A DNA stretch of 64,000 nt from Abelmoschus esculentus (Eukaryota; Streptophyta; Magnoliopsida; Malvales; Malvaceae), in assembly GCA_035048815.1 (NCBI GenBank), contig JAUCBN010000042.1, forward strand, positions 11,067,501 through 11,131,500, given 5' to 3'. Every line of letters starts with the position of its first letter. Position 1 is the first letter of the stretch. Positions 24,371 to 35,914 of this stretch are shown here, in pieces. The position numbers and the translations under genes are program-made. The notes below the pieces were generated by a model. That model was not told the origin of the DNA and searched no databases. It worked only from the letters and a program-made list of their open reading frames with translations.

Positions 24371-25171
24371 ATGGTCGACGGCGTGATCACGAGAAGCCAG
24401 GCGGCACAGATGGCTTTGGAGGCTCAAGGGATGCAACAGAATCAACCTGAGCCGACTCAGACTCCTCCTTGGCAGAGGGAAACGGATAGGATACAATAAG
24501 ACATGCTTCGGGAGTTTTCATAGGTGCGATTAGAAATACAACGAATGGATTCGAAATGAGAAGTGGATATGACCAACTTCAAAGTGGCTATTTTGGGGGA
24601 TCTCCAGAGGATGATTTCAAAAGCGATTTCCACAGCCTTGGGGAAACGACTTGTGGATGAGCCACCAGTAGTTCAAAATCCGGTACCTCAGGTGGGAAGT
24701 AATGTAGCTGGGTCCAGTCGCAGTTCTACCGAATTGTTTCCAACGATTTCGGTCGGAGCTCAACCAAATCCAACACCAGGAATCATGGGTACATACCCTA
24801 TCAGGCCCACAGCACCGGTGATCGATATGGAAAAGTTGACTGGAACAGTTGCCGAGCAGCAAACCCAGTCCAACAATTTCGCATATAAACTGATGTGCCC
24901 TAGGTTTGATGGAACCGATTTCAGAGGATGGTTGTCAAAGTTGGAACAATATATTGAAGCTGAATCTATTCCAGAGGAGGCGCGTATTCGGTTAGTAATG
25001 CTACATCTGGAGGGTCGGGCGTTATAGTGGCATCAACTCATTTCCCGAACTCATGGCGAGTTGGGACAATTGCGATGGGAGCAGTATCTTAAGCTCTTGA
25101 AGGATAGATTTGCTTCGGACGGATTCGATGACCCGTTTGCAGATCTGGTGTCACTCAGGCAGGTGGATTAA
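24371..25171 (+). pseudogene. Gag of the IDD-inserted chromovirus, N-terminal half
   Basis: The frame opens at ATG 24371 (MVDGVITRSQAAQ) and is stopped by TAA (24497), TAG and TGA within the next 70 bases. It resumes through 24563-25027 with the capsid region (PRFDGTDFRGWLSKLEQYIEA and IRLVMLHLEG), where TAG ends it at 25025. One more stop (TAA, about 25168) precedes the long downstream frame. All pieces are in one frame, so the damage is point mutation and not frameshift. Gag would form the cytoplasmic particle. Confidence 0.85.
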
Positions 25172-27142
25172 GTGGATCAGTACTATGAGGAGTTCGTGTC
25201 CCTCCTGAATCAGGTAAAACTCCCAGATGAGTATGTTCTGAGCGTTTTCAAGAACCATCTTCGGTTGGAGATTAGTCAATTCCTGAAGCTTCTTCAACCC
25301 AAGTCTTTAATAGAGGCGTTTCACATGGCCAAGCAACTGGAGAAAATTTTCTACTCGGCTCTTGTTAAGGCATCTGGTCCTTGGTCAAGGTTATCTACTG
25401 CTGCACCCCCATCTTTGTCTGTACCTATTAGAGCACCACCGAGTTTTGGCAAGAGTAATGTTAGTGGCTCCAGTATACCTGGTACGACCTATGCTCCTCG
25501 CCCATCCCCTGCGAGTTCTCAAGTGGCGATGCCTTCAAGGATGTCGCCCTCTGGTGGAAACAAGGGAGGAGGGAAGAAAATAACATCTGCTGAAATCGAG
25601 GAACGAAGAAGAAAAGGGCTGTGTTTTTGGTGCGCTGCCAAATACACCCTAGGGCACAAGTGTGCCAAGTCCCAGTTATTTCAGATTGTTGTTGAGGGAG
25701 ATGAAGAAGGGGACCAAGAAGTTTTTCTAGACTGTGAAGAGGTTGCAGATGCAGTGGAGAATACCCAACAGGAGAGTCCAGTGTTGTCCCTTAATGCTAT
25801 GTGGGGCGTGGCACCTTGGGAGACAATGAGGTTATCTGTTACCTTTGGAGGCACTTCTTTGGTGGCCTTGGTGGATTCAGGGAGCACTCACAATTTTGTG
25901 AGTTATAGTGTGGCTAAGAGGTTGAGTTTGGGCATAGAAAGGAGATGCAACCTTAGGGTAACAGTGGCTGATGGAGGACAACTAGAGACTCGAGGTTGGT
26001 GTAAGGGAATGGAGTGGGAAACTCAAGGACTTAGATTTCAGACTGACTTTCTGGTGCTTCCTTTGAAGGTAAGTGATCTGGTCCTGGGAGTACAATGGCT
26101 GACTTCATTGGGAGCCATCACTTGGGATTTTGCAGCACTCTCGATGAAGTTTCAATGGGGAGGACATCAGGTCAAGTTGGAGGGCTTACAACCTAAGTCC
26201 ATGGGGTGTATCGGACCTAAGGTCATGTTGAAAGATTTGAAACAAGGACCAGAACTCCACCATGCATGCTTAGTATCTTTGAAGATGCAGGATGAAAGGG
26301 TTAAGGTGATACAAGAGCACCTTCCACCTGACTTACAGAAGCTGTTAGAAGACTACAAGGATGTATTTGAGGAACCAGTGGGGTTGCCTCCTATAAGGGG
26401 GAAAGATCATAGAATTCCCTTGAGTGATGAGAAAGCAGTAGTAAAGATGCGTCCTTACAGATATCCTGCTCACCAGAAGGACGAGATTGAAAGGATGGTG
26501 AAAGAGATGTTGCAGACAGGAATAATTCGAGACAGTTGCAGCTCCTTTGCTTCACCAGTGGTCATGGTAAAGAAGAAGGACGGCTCGTGGCGAATGTGTG
26601 TGGACTACAGGAAATTAAACCAATTGACTGTGAAAGACAAGTTTTCAATGCCTGTGATCGAGGAACTGTTAGATGAGCTGGGGAAGGCACATGTGTTTTC
26701 AAAACTGGACCTTCGATCTGGTTATCATCAGATCAGGATGTGGGACCCAGATATTCCCAAGATCGCATTCAGGACCCATGAGGGTCATTACGAGTACTTG
26801 GTGATGCTCTTTGGGCTCACCAATGCTCCTGCTACATTCCAGGGACTGATGAATCAAATATTTAAAGGCCTGTTGAGAAGATCTGTGTTGGTGTTCCTGG
26901 ATGATATACTGGTGTACTCACCTTCTTGGGAGAGCCACTTGGAGCATGTTAAGGAAGTGTTGCAGTTGTTGAGAACACATAGGTTATATGCCAAGCAAAG
27001 CAAGTGCAGCTTTGGTGCCTCAGAGGTGGAATATCTGGGGTATGTGATCTCAGAAGGTTGTATTGCTATGGAGAGATCGAAGGTACAATGCATTAAGGAG
27101 TGGCCTGTACCTACCTGTGTGAGGGAACTTAGAGGATTTTAG
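25172..27142 (+). pseudogene. Gag C-terminus, protease and reverse transcriptase of the chromovirus
   Basis: The 656-codon open stretch starts in gag, followed by a zinc-knuckle-like CFWCAAKYTLGHKC (about residues 151-164). The aspartic protease has ALVDSGSTHNFVS (about residues 230-242). Reverse transcriptase follows, with KDGSWRMCVDYRKLN, FSKLDLRSGYHQIRM, the LFGLTNAPATFQ block and catalytic FLDDILVYS. The key aspartates are intact. It ends at TAG (27140-27142) inside the conserved RGF-GLSGYYRRF segment of the connection, so RNase H is cut off. Confidence 0.92.
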
Positions 27143-27484
27143 GGGCTATCAGGGTATTACAGAAGGTTTATAAGGGGGTATGGACTGATGGCTCGACCTT
27201 TGACTGACAGGTTAAAGAAAGGGGCTTGGCAGTGGAGTGAGTCAGAACAAAAGTCCTTTGAAGAGTTGAAGGAAGCTGTGACTTCTGCCCCTATACTAGC
27301 TTTGCCTGACTTTCAAAGGGACTTTGTGGTGGAGACCGATGCCTCAGCTATGGGTGTGGGAGCAGTTCTGAGCCAAGGAGGGAGACCACTGGCATTTTTT
27401 AGTAAGGGCTTAGGATCGAAGCACCAGAGCTTGTCTATATATGATAAAGAAATGCTGGCCGTTCTTATGGCAGTTAAGAAGTAG
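27143..27484 (+). pseudogene. RNase H, first part, of the chromovirus
   Basis: This is the same frame as the upstream segment. GLSGYYRRFI follows the stop, then FVVETDASAMGVGAVL, containing the first catalytic aspartate, and ending AVLMAVKK before TAG (27482-27484). The RNase H would degrade the RNA template during reverse transcription. The two flanking stops make it untranslatable as part of the polyprotein. Confidence 0.88.
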
Positions 27485-27496
27485 GCAACATACCTA

Positions 27497-29116
27497 ATGG
27501 GAAGGAAGTTTAAGATTAAGACTGACCATGAGAGCCTTAAGTTCTTGAAGGAACAGCAGGCTATCACCCCCTTTCAACAGAGATGGGTTGTTAAGATGAT
27601 GGGGTATGACTACGAGGTATGTTATCGAAGGGGTATCCATAACAAGGTGGCTGACACCCTTTCTAGAAATCCAGAATTTGAAACTTGTATGGCCATCACT
27701 GCCAGTAGTGCTACTACTGACCTGTTAGACAAAATCAAGGTGACCTGGACACAAGACTTGAGATTGAAGAAAATCATTCGAGAACTGGAAGGGGGGAGTA
27801 CAAAATACCCCAAATATGAGTGGAGAAATGGGATACTGAGAAGAAAGGGGAAGCTAGTGGTAGGGGCAGATGAGCACTTAAGGAAGGAGATTGGAAGTTA
27901 TTTCCATGAGAGCCCTATGGGTGGCCATTCTGGAGTCCAGGCCACAGTAAAGAGGGTAGCAGCAGTAGTGTATTGGAAAGGGATGAAAAGAGATGTGAAA
28001 GGATGGACTCGAGAATGCAGGGTGTGCCAACAAAACAAAGGGGATCTTCAGCATCCAAGAGGTTTGTTACAACCTTTACCAATCCCAGAACTGGTATGGA
28101 CCTCAATTAGTATGGACTTTATCGAGGGTCTTCCAGTTTCAAAAGGCAAAGATGTTATCATGGTAGTGGTAGATAGATTACCAAAGTATGCCCACTTTTT
28201 GACTCTGAGCCATCCCTATTCAGCCATTGAGGTGGCACAATTGTTCATGGAGAACATCTTTAAATTGCATGGCATGCCTGAGACCATTGTGAGTGATCGA
28301 GACAGGGTGTTCATGAGCACTTTCTGGCAAGAGTTGTTCGTGAAAATGGGGGTTACTTTGACACCATCAACGGCTTACCACCCCCAAATTGATGGGAAAG
28401 CAGAGCGAGTAAACCAATGTCTTGAGACTTATCTACGCTGTATGACTGGGGAGAGACCACGAGAATGGAGCCATTGGGTGCCTTTGGCTGAGTGGTGGTA
28501 CAATACCTCCTTCCACTCATCCATCCAGACAACACCATTTGCTGCTTTGTATGGCCAGGAACCACCTATACATCTGCCTTATGTTCCAGGTGAATCGAGA
28601 GTGGTGGCTGTGGATCGAAGCTTACAACATCGAGAAGCTGCCATTAAAATGCTGAAATTTCACCTACACAGGGCCCAGAGCAGGATGAAGCAGCAAGCAG
28701 ACAGGCATAGGACAGATTCCACTTTCCATCCAGGGGACTTGGTTTATCTGAAGCTTCAGCCATACAGACAACAATCTGTACAACAAAGAAATTGTCAAAA
28801 GCTAGCTCCAAGGTGGTTTGGTCCATTTCCAGTGCAGGCTCGGGTGGGACAGGTAGCTTACCAACTTCAACTTCCTATAGGCTCGAAGGTGCATCCCATT
28901 TTCCACATTTCCCAGCTGAAGAAGCATATCGGAGCTGCTAACTATCAGTCGGATTTACCAGTTGTTGGAGAGGATGGGGCTATAGCTAAGGAACCAGCTA
29001 AAATCTTAGAGAGAAGAATGGTAAAGAAAGGCAATCGAGCCATAACTGAGGTTCTGGTGGCACCTTGGGAGAATCTGTACCACTTGCAACAGAGGTTTCC
29101 AAGATTCCATCCTTGA
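27497..29116 (+). pseudogene. RNase H end, integrase and chromodomain remnant of the chromovirus
   Basis: The frame is open for 539 codons. KIKTDHESLKFL and HNKVADTLSR end the RNase H. The integrase zinc-binding HHCC motif has H-x-GGHSG and CRVCQQNK. The catalytic DDE core has SMDFIEGLP, TIVSDRDRVF and the glutamate in GKAERVN, all present. The GPF-type C-terminal module contains WFGPFPVQARVGQVAYQL. It ends with a chromodomain-like ILERRMVKKG and ENLYHLQQRFP. The middle of the chromodomain is about 10-15 residues shorter than usual, so histone targeting may already have been lost. Confidence 0.9.
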
Positions 29117-29134
29117 GGACAAGGATGGTTCTCA

Positions 29135-29146
29135 AGCAGGGAGTAT
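29135..29146 (+). other. Polypurine tract of the chromovirus
   Basis: The purine-rich AGCAGGGAGTAT directly precedes the 3' LTR. Confidence 0.7.
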
Positions 29147-29452
29147 TGTCATGTGTCTAAACCAACAGCTGTTATTTCTTTTCTGTTATGGTTGTTTTTC
29201 CTAGCCGTTAGAATTTGTTTTGTTTTGGGCTGAGCTGGAATTAGCCGTTAGTAAATGATACGATGCGTTTTAGTGTGTTTGCCAAGACGACATCGTTTTC
29301 TGTCCAGGGCTTTAAGAAGGCCATTGTGCCGTTTGTTTTGGTTATCTGTTGAATGAATTAAGTTTTCTCTCTCTCTTTTTCTGAAGCTTTCTCTTCTTCT
29401 TCCTCGACTCTCTTCTTCCTTTGATTCTGTGTTTTCAGTTTGTTACGTTACA
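29147..29452 (+). repeat. 3' LTR of the IDD-inserted chromovirus (306 bp)
   Basis: It runs from TGTCATGTGT to CGTTACA, and GTATG (29453-29457) follows as the right target duplication. The host reading frame resumes immediately with GTT CAA TCG GAT (VQSD). Confidence 0.95.
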
Positions 29453-30603
29453 GTATGTTGTTCAATCGGATTACAAGGCTCATCTTAAAACCTGCGGCAC
29501 CCGAGGCCATTCTTGTGATTGCGGAAGAGTTTTCTCAAGGTTTTGTTTCTTTTCCTTTTCTTTGTCCTCGAAAAAGTAATCAGCAGTGTTTGATTTAGAT
29601 CTATGTTGAAATTTTTCCTGGTGTTTTACATCTTTTGGTGGTACATAGTCTGAAGCAAAAGACGCCATGATTACATATTGGATTTTTTCCTCTCTCAGCC
29701 CGGTTCCTTCTCTTTTGACTTGAAAAGTAAAGGAAAAACACACTCTCTTTATAAACAGCTCAACACATTTCCCCAATTGATATTAGTTTTCCGTTGGTGT
29801 TGTGATTGTTGCGTTTTGAAACCCAAAAACATCTCCTCTTTTGCGACAACATATCTCCTGAATGAATGATTAGCTACCATTTCCAATTTCCATGTCAGTT
29901 TATAAATTTTATTGTTCAACATTACAGAGTTAAGAGTTTTATTGAACATCAAGATGCTTGCCATATAGGGAGCATAATACGGACAGAATCACAAGCGGTG
30001 CAGTTGGCTTGCTTGTCCCAAACAACTTCAAGTCCCAGTCCATTCGGCACTGATGCCCATTTCAGTACAGCTCCATGGCCTAGTTTGGTCTTACCAAAGA
30101 CAAAGGAAACCTCGATGTTGAGCCCTACAAAAGACAATTCCCCTAAAAATGCGTATTTCCACAATTTGGAGCTTCAACTGTTAACCACATCGAATCCCAG
30201 TGAGGTCTCAAAGGAACATGATAATCATTCAACACAGTTACAGTTCTCCATCAGCTCTCAATCAATTGTACAAGTACCAACCCAGCAGTTGAGGCCGGCG
30301 ATGGAGGAGAAAGCTTATGCCAAAGAGGCTAGACGAGAAGCAAAAAGGCAGATCGAGGTAGCCGAGCAGGAGTTTGAAAAGGCAAAGAGAATCCGACAAC
30401 AAGCACATGCGGAGTTAAAAAAGGCTCAAGCTTTAAAGGATCATGCAATAAAGCAAATCAACTCGACCACCCTTCAAATCACTTGCCATGCTTGCAAACA
30501 GCAATTCCAAGCACGAACACCTCCCAAGGAGAACTACCTTGTCGTGAGTTACATTTCATCGGCTTTAACAGAAGGTGAAGTTGTGAACGATTTTCAAACA
30601 TAA

Positions 30604-32285
30604 AACCTATGTGATTTCAACTGATATACAAAAAATATTGTTGTTTTTGATAACTTGGAGTTGGTTGGTTAGTGGACTGTTGTATTCTACAATTTTTGTG
30701 ATGTAATTTGTTCATTAATTTGATTGAATTAATAGAAGTTATGCAGTATTTTGTTTTTTTATTGCTTTTCCGGTTTCGAAGGCCTTGGCCTGACTAATTC
30801 AGAGCGATCCGGGTCGCACGCCTAGTTTTGGTGGGGAGTCTTCCGGCAAGAATTTTCTGCGTACACAATATCTCAACCTGAAACTTGTTTAAGCGAAAAT
30901 CAACGTTCAACGGCAACAACCCTGAACAACCAACGTTTTACTCTAAACATCTGTTCATGAATCGATTTTCTCGCCTCAAACGGTCCTTTAAGAACATACA
31001 AAAAATCTAACTTCTGCAAATGGTACTTACTCCCAAACTTAAATTTAAAACTTCAACGACAAACAAACAGAGCCAACTATTACATCGATTATATTGGTGT
31101 ATTCGGAGAGAATAATTGTAGGTGGGCTTTCCCTGCGTTAAAGAATACTACTGACAAAACGAGTTATATATAACCTAAAAACATTCATATGAAATCAGAA
31201 CAAAATAAAAGCCTGAGAGAGAGAAAGAGGAGAAAACTGATCTCTGAATTCTGATGGTCCTTGTGCTGCATGCACTGCCATGGTCATTAGCAAATAAAAA
31301 GGTAAATGCAAAACCACCATATTTTTCAGTGCCACAGTTGTATTGGTTAATGACAGACTCACTCGTCGCTCTCAGCACTTCCAAACACACAGACACAGAC
31401 ACAACTACATTCATTTACCTTCATATCTCTCTCATTTCATCAGTGGGTTGTTCACGAGTACTTACCCAAAAATTTATGTAAAAGGTGCTAATTATTAGAA
31501 AACTATAAAAATATAATACGAAATTAAAATTTTTTGTGTGTGTGCGACTGTTCTCTCCAATACATCTCGTCCATCCCTGATCTTTCAGAACAAGTGCGGC
31601 TTCTTTTCCTTCTTGGAAGAGACCACGCCTTGCTTTTCAGCTCAGGGTTGGTAGAAAAATAAAATAAACTACGACCCATCGATGTTATATGCTCATCTTT
31701 CACCGTTTGAAACTAAAACAAAAGGCGAACCGCATGGCTACATAAAGCTGAACCTTTTTTTTCAAGACCTTTTCGATTATGTTCGTAGTAGCTTCTCTTC
31801 TTTCACTTTATCTGACTGGCTCATAATTGTTTCTCTGTCGGCTTTTTGGTGCAAAACAAACTGGATAGGCTTTTTCATGAAGCTCGATCATTTAGCTTAA
31901 ACTTAATTGATTAGCTGAGCCTGAAATCGGGGGTATTATTAACATGCGTTGCATGCTAAGTCTACGTACGAACCAGTTGGACTCCCGAACAAAAATCATC
32001 ATTTTTTTTCTTACCCAACATTAAAAAATTTAAATTTAAATCTTAAACCTTATCGCTTAAAATATATATATATATATCATACCTAAAATCTTTAAATATA
32101 AATTTTAAACTTTAATTTTAAACCGTAAATCTTATTATTTTAGTACGAGATATAATAAAAAAAAACATGTTTCGGGATAATGATTTACTCCCACTCTTTG
32201 TTTCGGCTTGGCTGTTGCTTCATCGGTTTAAATTCCGGTTACTGTTTAGGCAAGCGGTCTCTATCGAAATTTAATTTAAATTTAA
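30604..32285. other. Downstream of the IDD gene; no gene seen
   Basis: This holds the IDD 3' untranslated region and intergenic DNA. Several short ORFs between 31175 and 31900 lie on both strands without a recognisable domain. A lysine-rich minus-strand tail near 31575-31625 could be a coding remnant but has no supporting exon context. Confidence 0.45.
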
Positions 32286-32829
32286 GGTAAATTATCCCAG
32301 TGACCACAAAATTAATTGGGGATATCTATTTTGGCCATTCAACTAAAAAACTTGTCAATCAGGTAACATGCTTTAAAATCCTACCTATTTGAATCATTGC
32401 CGTTAAAATTATAACGAAAAAACTAACAACAGTGACGTGACAGTTAAATTTTATATAATTAAATATTTAATCCATGTAATTTATTTATTATTTTAATTTA
32501 ATCTTAATTTTAAATTAATAAATAAAATTAATCACCCAATCAATTAATGACACGTGTCATCACCGAATTGGATGGTTAATTTTATTTATTAATTTAAAAT
32601 TAAGATTAAATTAAAATAATAAATAAATAAATACAGGGATTAAATATTTAATTCTACAAATTTTATTTAACTGCCATGTCACTGCCGTTAGTTTTTCCGT
32701 CAGAATTTTAACGACGATGACTCAAATAGGTAGGGTTTTAAAATTGGGTGACCAGATTGACAATTTCTTTAGTTGGGTGACCAAAATAAATATCCTCAAT
32801 TAGTTTAGTGGTCACCGGGGTAGTTTACC
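32286..32829. mobile_element. Foldback MITE, family 2 (544 bp), probably Mutator-like
   Basis: Two arms of about 250 bp form a near-complete hairpin. The left end is GGTAAATTATCCCAGTGACC and the right end is the reverse complement of a close variant. Flanking 10-bp repeats TTAAATTTAA (32276-32285) and TTGAATTTAA (32831-32840) differ at one base, fitting the 9-10 bp duplication of Mutator-like elements. No ORF is present. A larger relative with the same arms is at 42621-46140. Confidence 0.8.
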
Positions 32830-34084
32830 CTTGAATTTAATATATGTTTCCTATCTCCCAGCCCACCATTCCTCTACTTATTGATCCACTTGGCCCAACT
32901 TAGGAAGTTTTCTAATATGCACCAACCATTTAATAATTCTAGAGTAAACTATATCAGTAGTTTTTGAATTTGTAAGAAACTCTCATATTAGTTACAGAAC
33001 TTTTAAAATTATGTTACAGTCTTTAAACTTTCTGATGAATGGATTGGTTATCGGTCTAACCATAAGATTAAACATAATTTAGTTTCAAGTTAATTTGAAA
33101 ATTGACAATAGCGTATCAAAAGTTTTAGATTCTTGTTTCGATTGAGATTTAAAAAGGTTGAAAGTGTTTTTGATGAGTTTGAACTGAAGAAAAGAAAGAG
33201 ATAAGAAAATGAGTAGTTCGATGATCCCTTCGTCCGAAGAAATAACGTAATAGCGATAGAAACAAAGGCAAACAAATGTGAAAGTCCAAACAAAACTAAA
33301 AGATTCATATTTTTAATCGTTCGATGAATTTGAAATCGAACAATATTAATCTTATGGACAAATGAAGCTTTATACCGTTAAGAGTGACTATTAACAACTC
33401 AATTCGTCAAGAATTTGGCGTTTGCAGCGGTTGTCAATTTGTAAAACTAAGGGTGTTTTAGGTGAAGAAGACTTTAATGTGTTGCTTTAGCATTTCTTAA
33501 CAATAATGACCTTAATAAAAATAAATTAAAATTTAGTGTTTAAATGAGAATTTAATTACTATATTTGAATCATAAAACATGAATTTCAAAATTAATAAAC
33601 CCTAAAATTTTACTAACAAGGGATGGATTCAATAACAAGGCATTTTGCTTTGAGAGAAAAGAACACTAGTTTAAACTTTAAAGATAACATTATTGTAAAG
33701 GGGAGTTAAAAATCTCATACATAAATCATAATATAAACATGTTTGATGAAAAAAAAAAAAAACTAAAATTTTAACCAACACGTAACAACTTAAAAAGTTT
33801 TTTTTTTTCTAAATTGTTAACAACACAGTCAAAAAACTTCCACATATTTTACAAAAATTTACAAAGTCCAACATATAAATTGAACAATGTATAATTAAAA
33901 TTTAAAATAACCAATTATTTTAGTATAAAAATATGTTGGGTTCTTTAAATAATATTTAAAGTTTAAATATTAGGTTACGAATAAAAGTTAGGTTGAAAGT
34001 TTTTTTTAATAGACCTTTGTTATATCAAAATTCTGATTAATCTATCAAATGATACAAATATAAGTTATATAATTTTTTAAAGGT
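32830..34084. other. AT-rich intergenic DNA, nothing recognised
   Basis: No coding sequence was recognised. The ORF at 33090-33308 on the minus strand is low-complexity and unsupported. Confidence 0.5.
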
Positions 34085-34826
34085 ATAAAGATAATTTTAA
34101 CCCTTAACGTTTATAATTTTTATCATTTTGACCCTTATTCTTTTGGGGGATAAATTTAGCCCTTAACCTATATTTTTTTGACAAATAGCTTATTTTTTAA
34201 CTAATATGATAACTGGACCGTTAAAAGTTTAATGATTATGATATGTCATATGCATATGATAATATATTTTAAATGATATGGAATTTAACCTATTAAATAC
34301 ATATATATATATATATGAAATATAAAATATAAAATAATTAAAATTCAAATAAAATATTAAAAATTAATTAATTCTAAAATAAAATGCTACTAGACATTTT
34401 CAATCCTAACTATGATAAAATTCAAATCCTTTCTTAAAAATCAATTAATTTCGAACTGTGTTCATATTCTTTTAAGATATGATTTTGATTTTATCGTAGT
34501 TAGGGTTGAGAATGTTTAGTAGAATTTTATTTTATAATTAATTAATTTTTTAATATTTTATTTGAATTTTAATTGTTTTATATTGTATATTAAAATGAAA
34601 TTATATTATATATATTTGATAGGTTAGATGCCATGTTATTTAAAATATATTATCCTATGAATATGAAATATCATTATTGTTAGATTTTTAACGGTTTAGT
34701 TGTCATATAGTTAAAAAATAAGTTATTTGTCAAAAAGATATAAGTTAATGGTTAAATTTATCTCAAAAAAGAATAAGGACCAAAATGATAAAAATTATAA
34801 ACGTTAAGGGCTAAAATTATCTTTAT
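34085..34826. mobile_element. Palindromic foldback element (742 bp)
   Basis: Almost the whole element is one inverted repeat centred near 34455. The ends are ATAAAGATAATTTTA and its reverse complement, and both arms carry matched blocks about CCCTTAACGTTTATAATTTT. A/T-rich direct repeats flank it (ATTTTTTAAA near 34072 and ATTTTTTTAAAA near 34828), suggesting a target duplication of roughly 9-10 bp. No protein is encoded. Confidence 0.75.
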
Positions 34827-35081
34827 GATTTTTTTAAAACATTAAATAAATTATATTTAGTTTAAAAACATTAAACTAAAATTTATTTATAAGATGTTAT
34901 TAGAATTTAAATATATAAACCAAACTTCAATGTTACCGTAAATTTATCAAAGTAACCCCCATGAATTTGATGCTTCTCACTAACGCATCTTATTTTACTT
35001 ATATTTATTTGAACCATAAATAAAAATAAAGAAAATACATCGTTGACAATGAAAATATAATGAATTAGAAGAGAGAAATCA

Positions 35082-35914
35082 TCATCGGAAGAAAAAGCCT
35101 TTGTTCCCGGCGGCTTTGGTTTCCGCGGCTTCGTTCTTTGCGGGATTGAAAAATAACGAAAGAGTAGCCATGCATAAGAACGCGCCTGCCAGAAGTCCCG
35201 ACGCCAGATACCCTCTGTTAAAGAAACCTTCGAAGTCAGTATCCTTTAAACTTTCCCCGATTAACTCCAGCAAACCATTTTCAAATCTTCTCATTTCCAC
35301 CGTCGACAAGAAACCGGCACCAACACCAGATGACAAAGCCAAGGAAACCAACTGTAATACCACATTCAGATCAAACGAAAAACAGTTTTGTTTTAGAATA
35401 AGAGTTGTTAGCTATACCGTTTAGCCTAAATGGTATCGTTATCACGGTTATTAAATCGTAACCTAAACTAAAAATTATGGTTTAATATCTGCACAACCCT
35501 AATGTTAATGTATATGTAAACGTCGGATGTATATATACCTTGTCTCCATAGAAGTATAAGGTTGGCAAGAAAGGGCCACTAATGAGCCTTTTTCCGGTAC
35601 AAGCACGGTACATTGTGAAGGGTAAGAGCAATGTGCAGTAGGCTGCTGCAACAACAGCCGTGGCCAGCACATACCTACAGACAGAGAAATCATGACCAAA
35701 TTCAGAAAGAAAAAGTAGTTAAATGACATTGCAGGCTAAGGCAATGTATTGTTGTTTACTTGTAGGCAACAACGTTCTTGAGTGTTATTTTGAAGCCATC
35801 GAGGTCAGTGGCCTTGTTCAGTATCAGAACCACTATACATCCAGCTGCGAATAAAAGAGTGACGATTCTGAGCACAAGGCTAAGAATTATTACCCAACCC
35901 TTGTTGGACGCCAT
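35082..35914 (-). CDS. CASP-like membrane protein (CASPL), three exons, 186 aa
   Basis: CASP-like proteins are plasma-membrane proteins with four helices. The founding CASPs scaffold Casparian strip lignification, while most CASPL roles are undefined. Exons on the minus strand are 35760-35914 (starting MASNKG), 35539-35674 and 35082-35351. Both introns follow GT-AG and the joined frame is 187 codons including TGA. Four hydrophobic helices are clear: residues about 7-31 (with the conserved arginine in LRIV), about 52-72, about 93-120 (following FYGD with the conserved aspartate) and about 150-172. Both termini face the cytosol in this family. Family length is usually 150-200 residues, so it appears complete. 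The style is closest to the CASPL4 group, an inference. No damage was seen. Confidence 0.85.

Larger units (their letters stand above)
24031..29452 (+). mobile_element. Ty3/gypsy chromovirus (Reina-like), complete but decayed, 5422 bp
   Basis: Order: LTR, primer-binding site, gag, protease, reverse transcriptase, RNase H, integrase, chromodomain remnant, polypurine tract, LTR. Target duplications are perfect. Gene order with integrase after RNase H, plus the terminal chromodomain-like segment, makes it a chromovirus. Short LTRs and a total of about 5.4 kb fit the Reina lineage, an inference from size. At least seven in-frame stops break the single gag-pol frame, so it is not autonomous now. 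Its orientation matches that of the host gene. Confidence 0.93.
23539..30603 (+). pseudogene. IDD zinc-finger transcription factor (SGR5/IDD14-16 type), broken by a stop and a retrotransposon
   Basis: IDD proteins are plant nuclear C2H2 factors. The SGR5/IDD14-16 branch acts in shoot gravitropism and auxin-related growth. Exons are 23539-23641, 23713-24030 continuing at 29458-29539, and 29928-30603, with GT-AG introns. Omitting the insertion gives 393 in-frame codons. Visible parts are the nuclear-type KRKRRPAGTP, the ISLSPKTLLESDRYVC lead-in, four IDD zinc fingers and an exon-3 coiled coil. A C-terminal CHACKQQF segment points to the SGR5 branch. Codon 70 is TAG (23817-23819), before the histidines of finger 1. 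The chromovirus at 24031-29452 splits finger 3 directly after its tyrosine codon. Either lesion alone removes DNA binding. The subfamily call comes from remembered similarity. Confidence 0.88.

Noticed and set aside
29866..30603. Stand-alone 245-aa protein
   Set aside because: It is IDD exon 3 (from 29928) with intron sequence read through at its start.
31575..31625. Short lysine-rich coding-like tail on the minus strand
   Set aside because: Only a few codons without upstream exon or domain; insufficient to call a gene.
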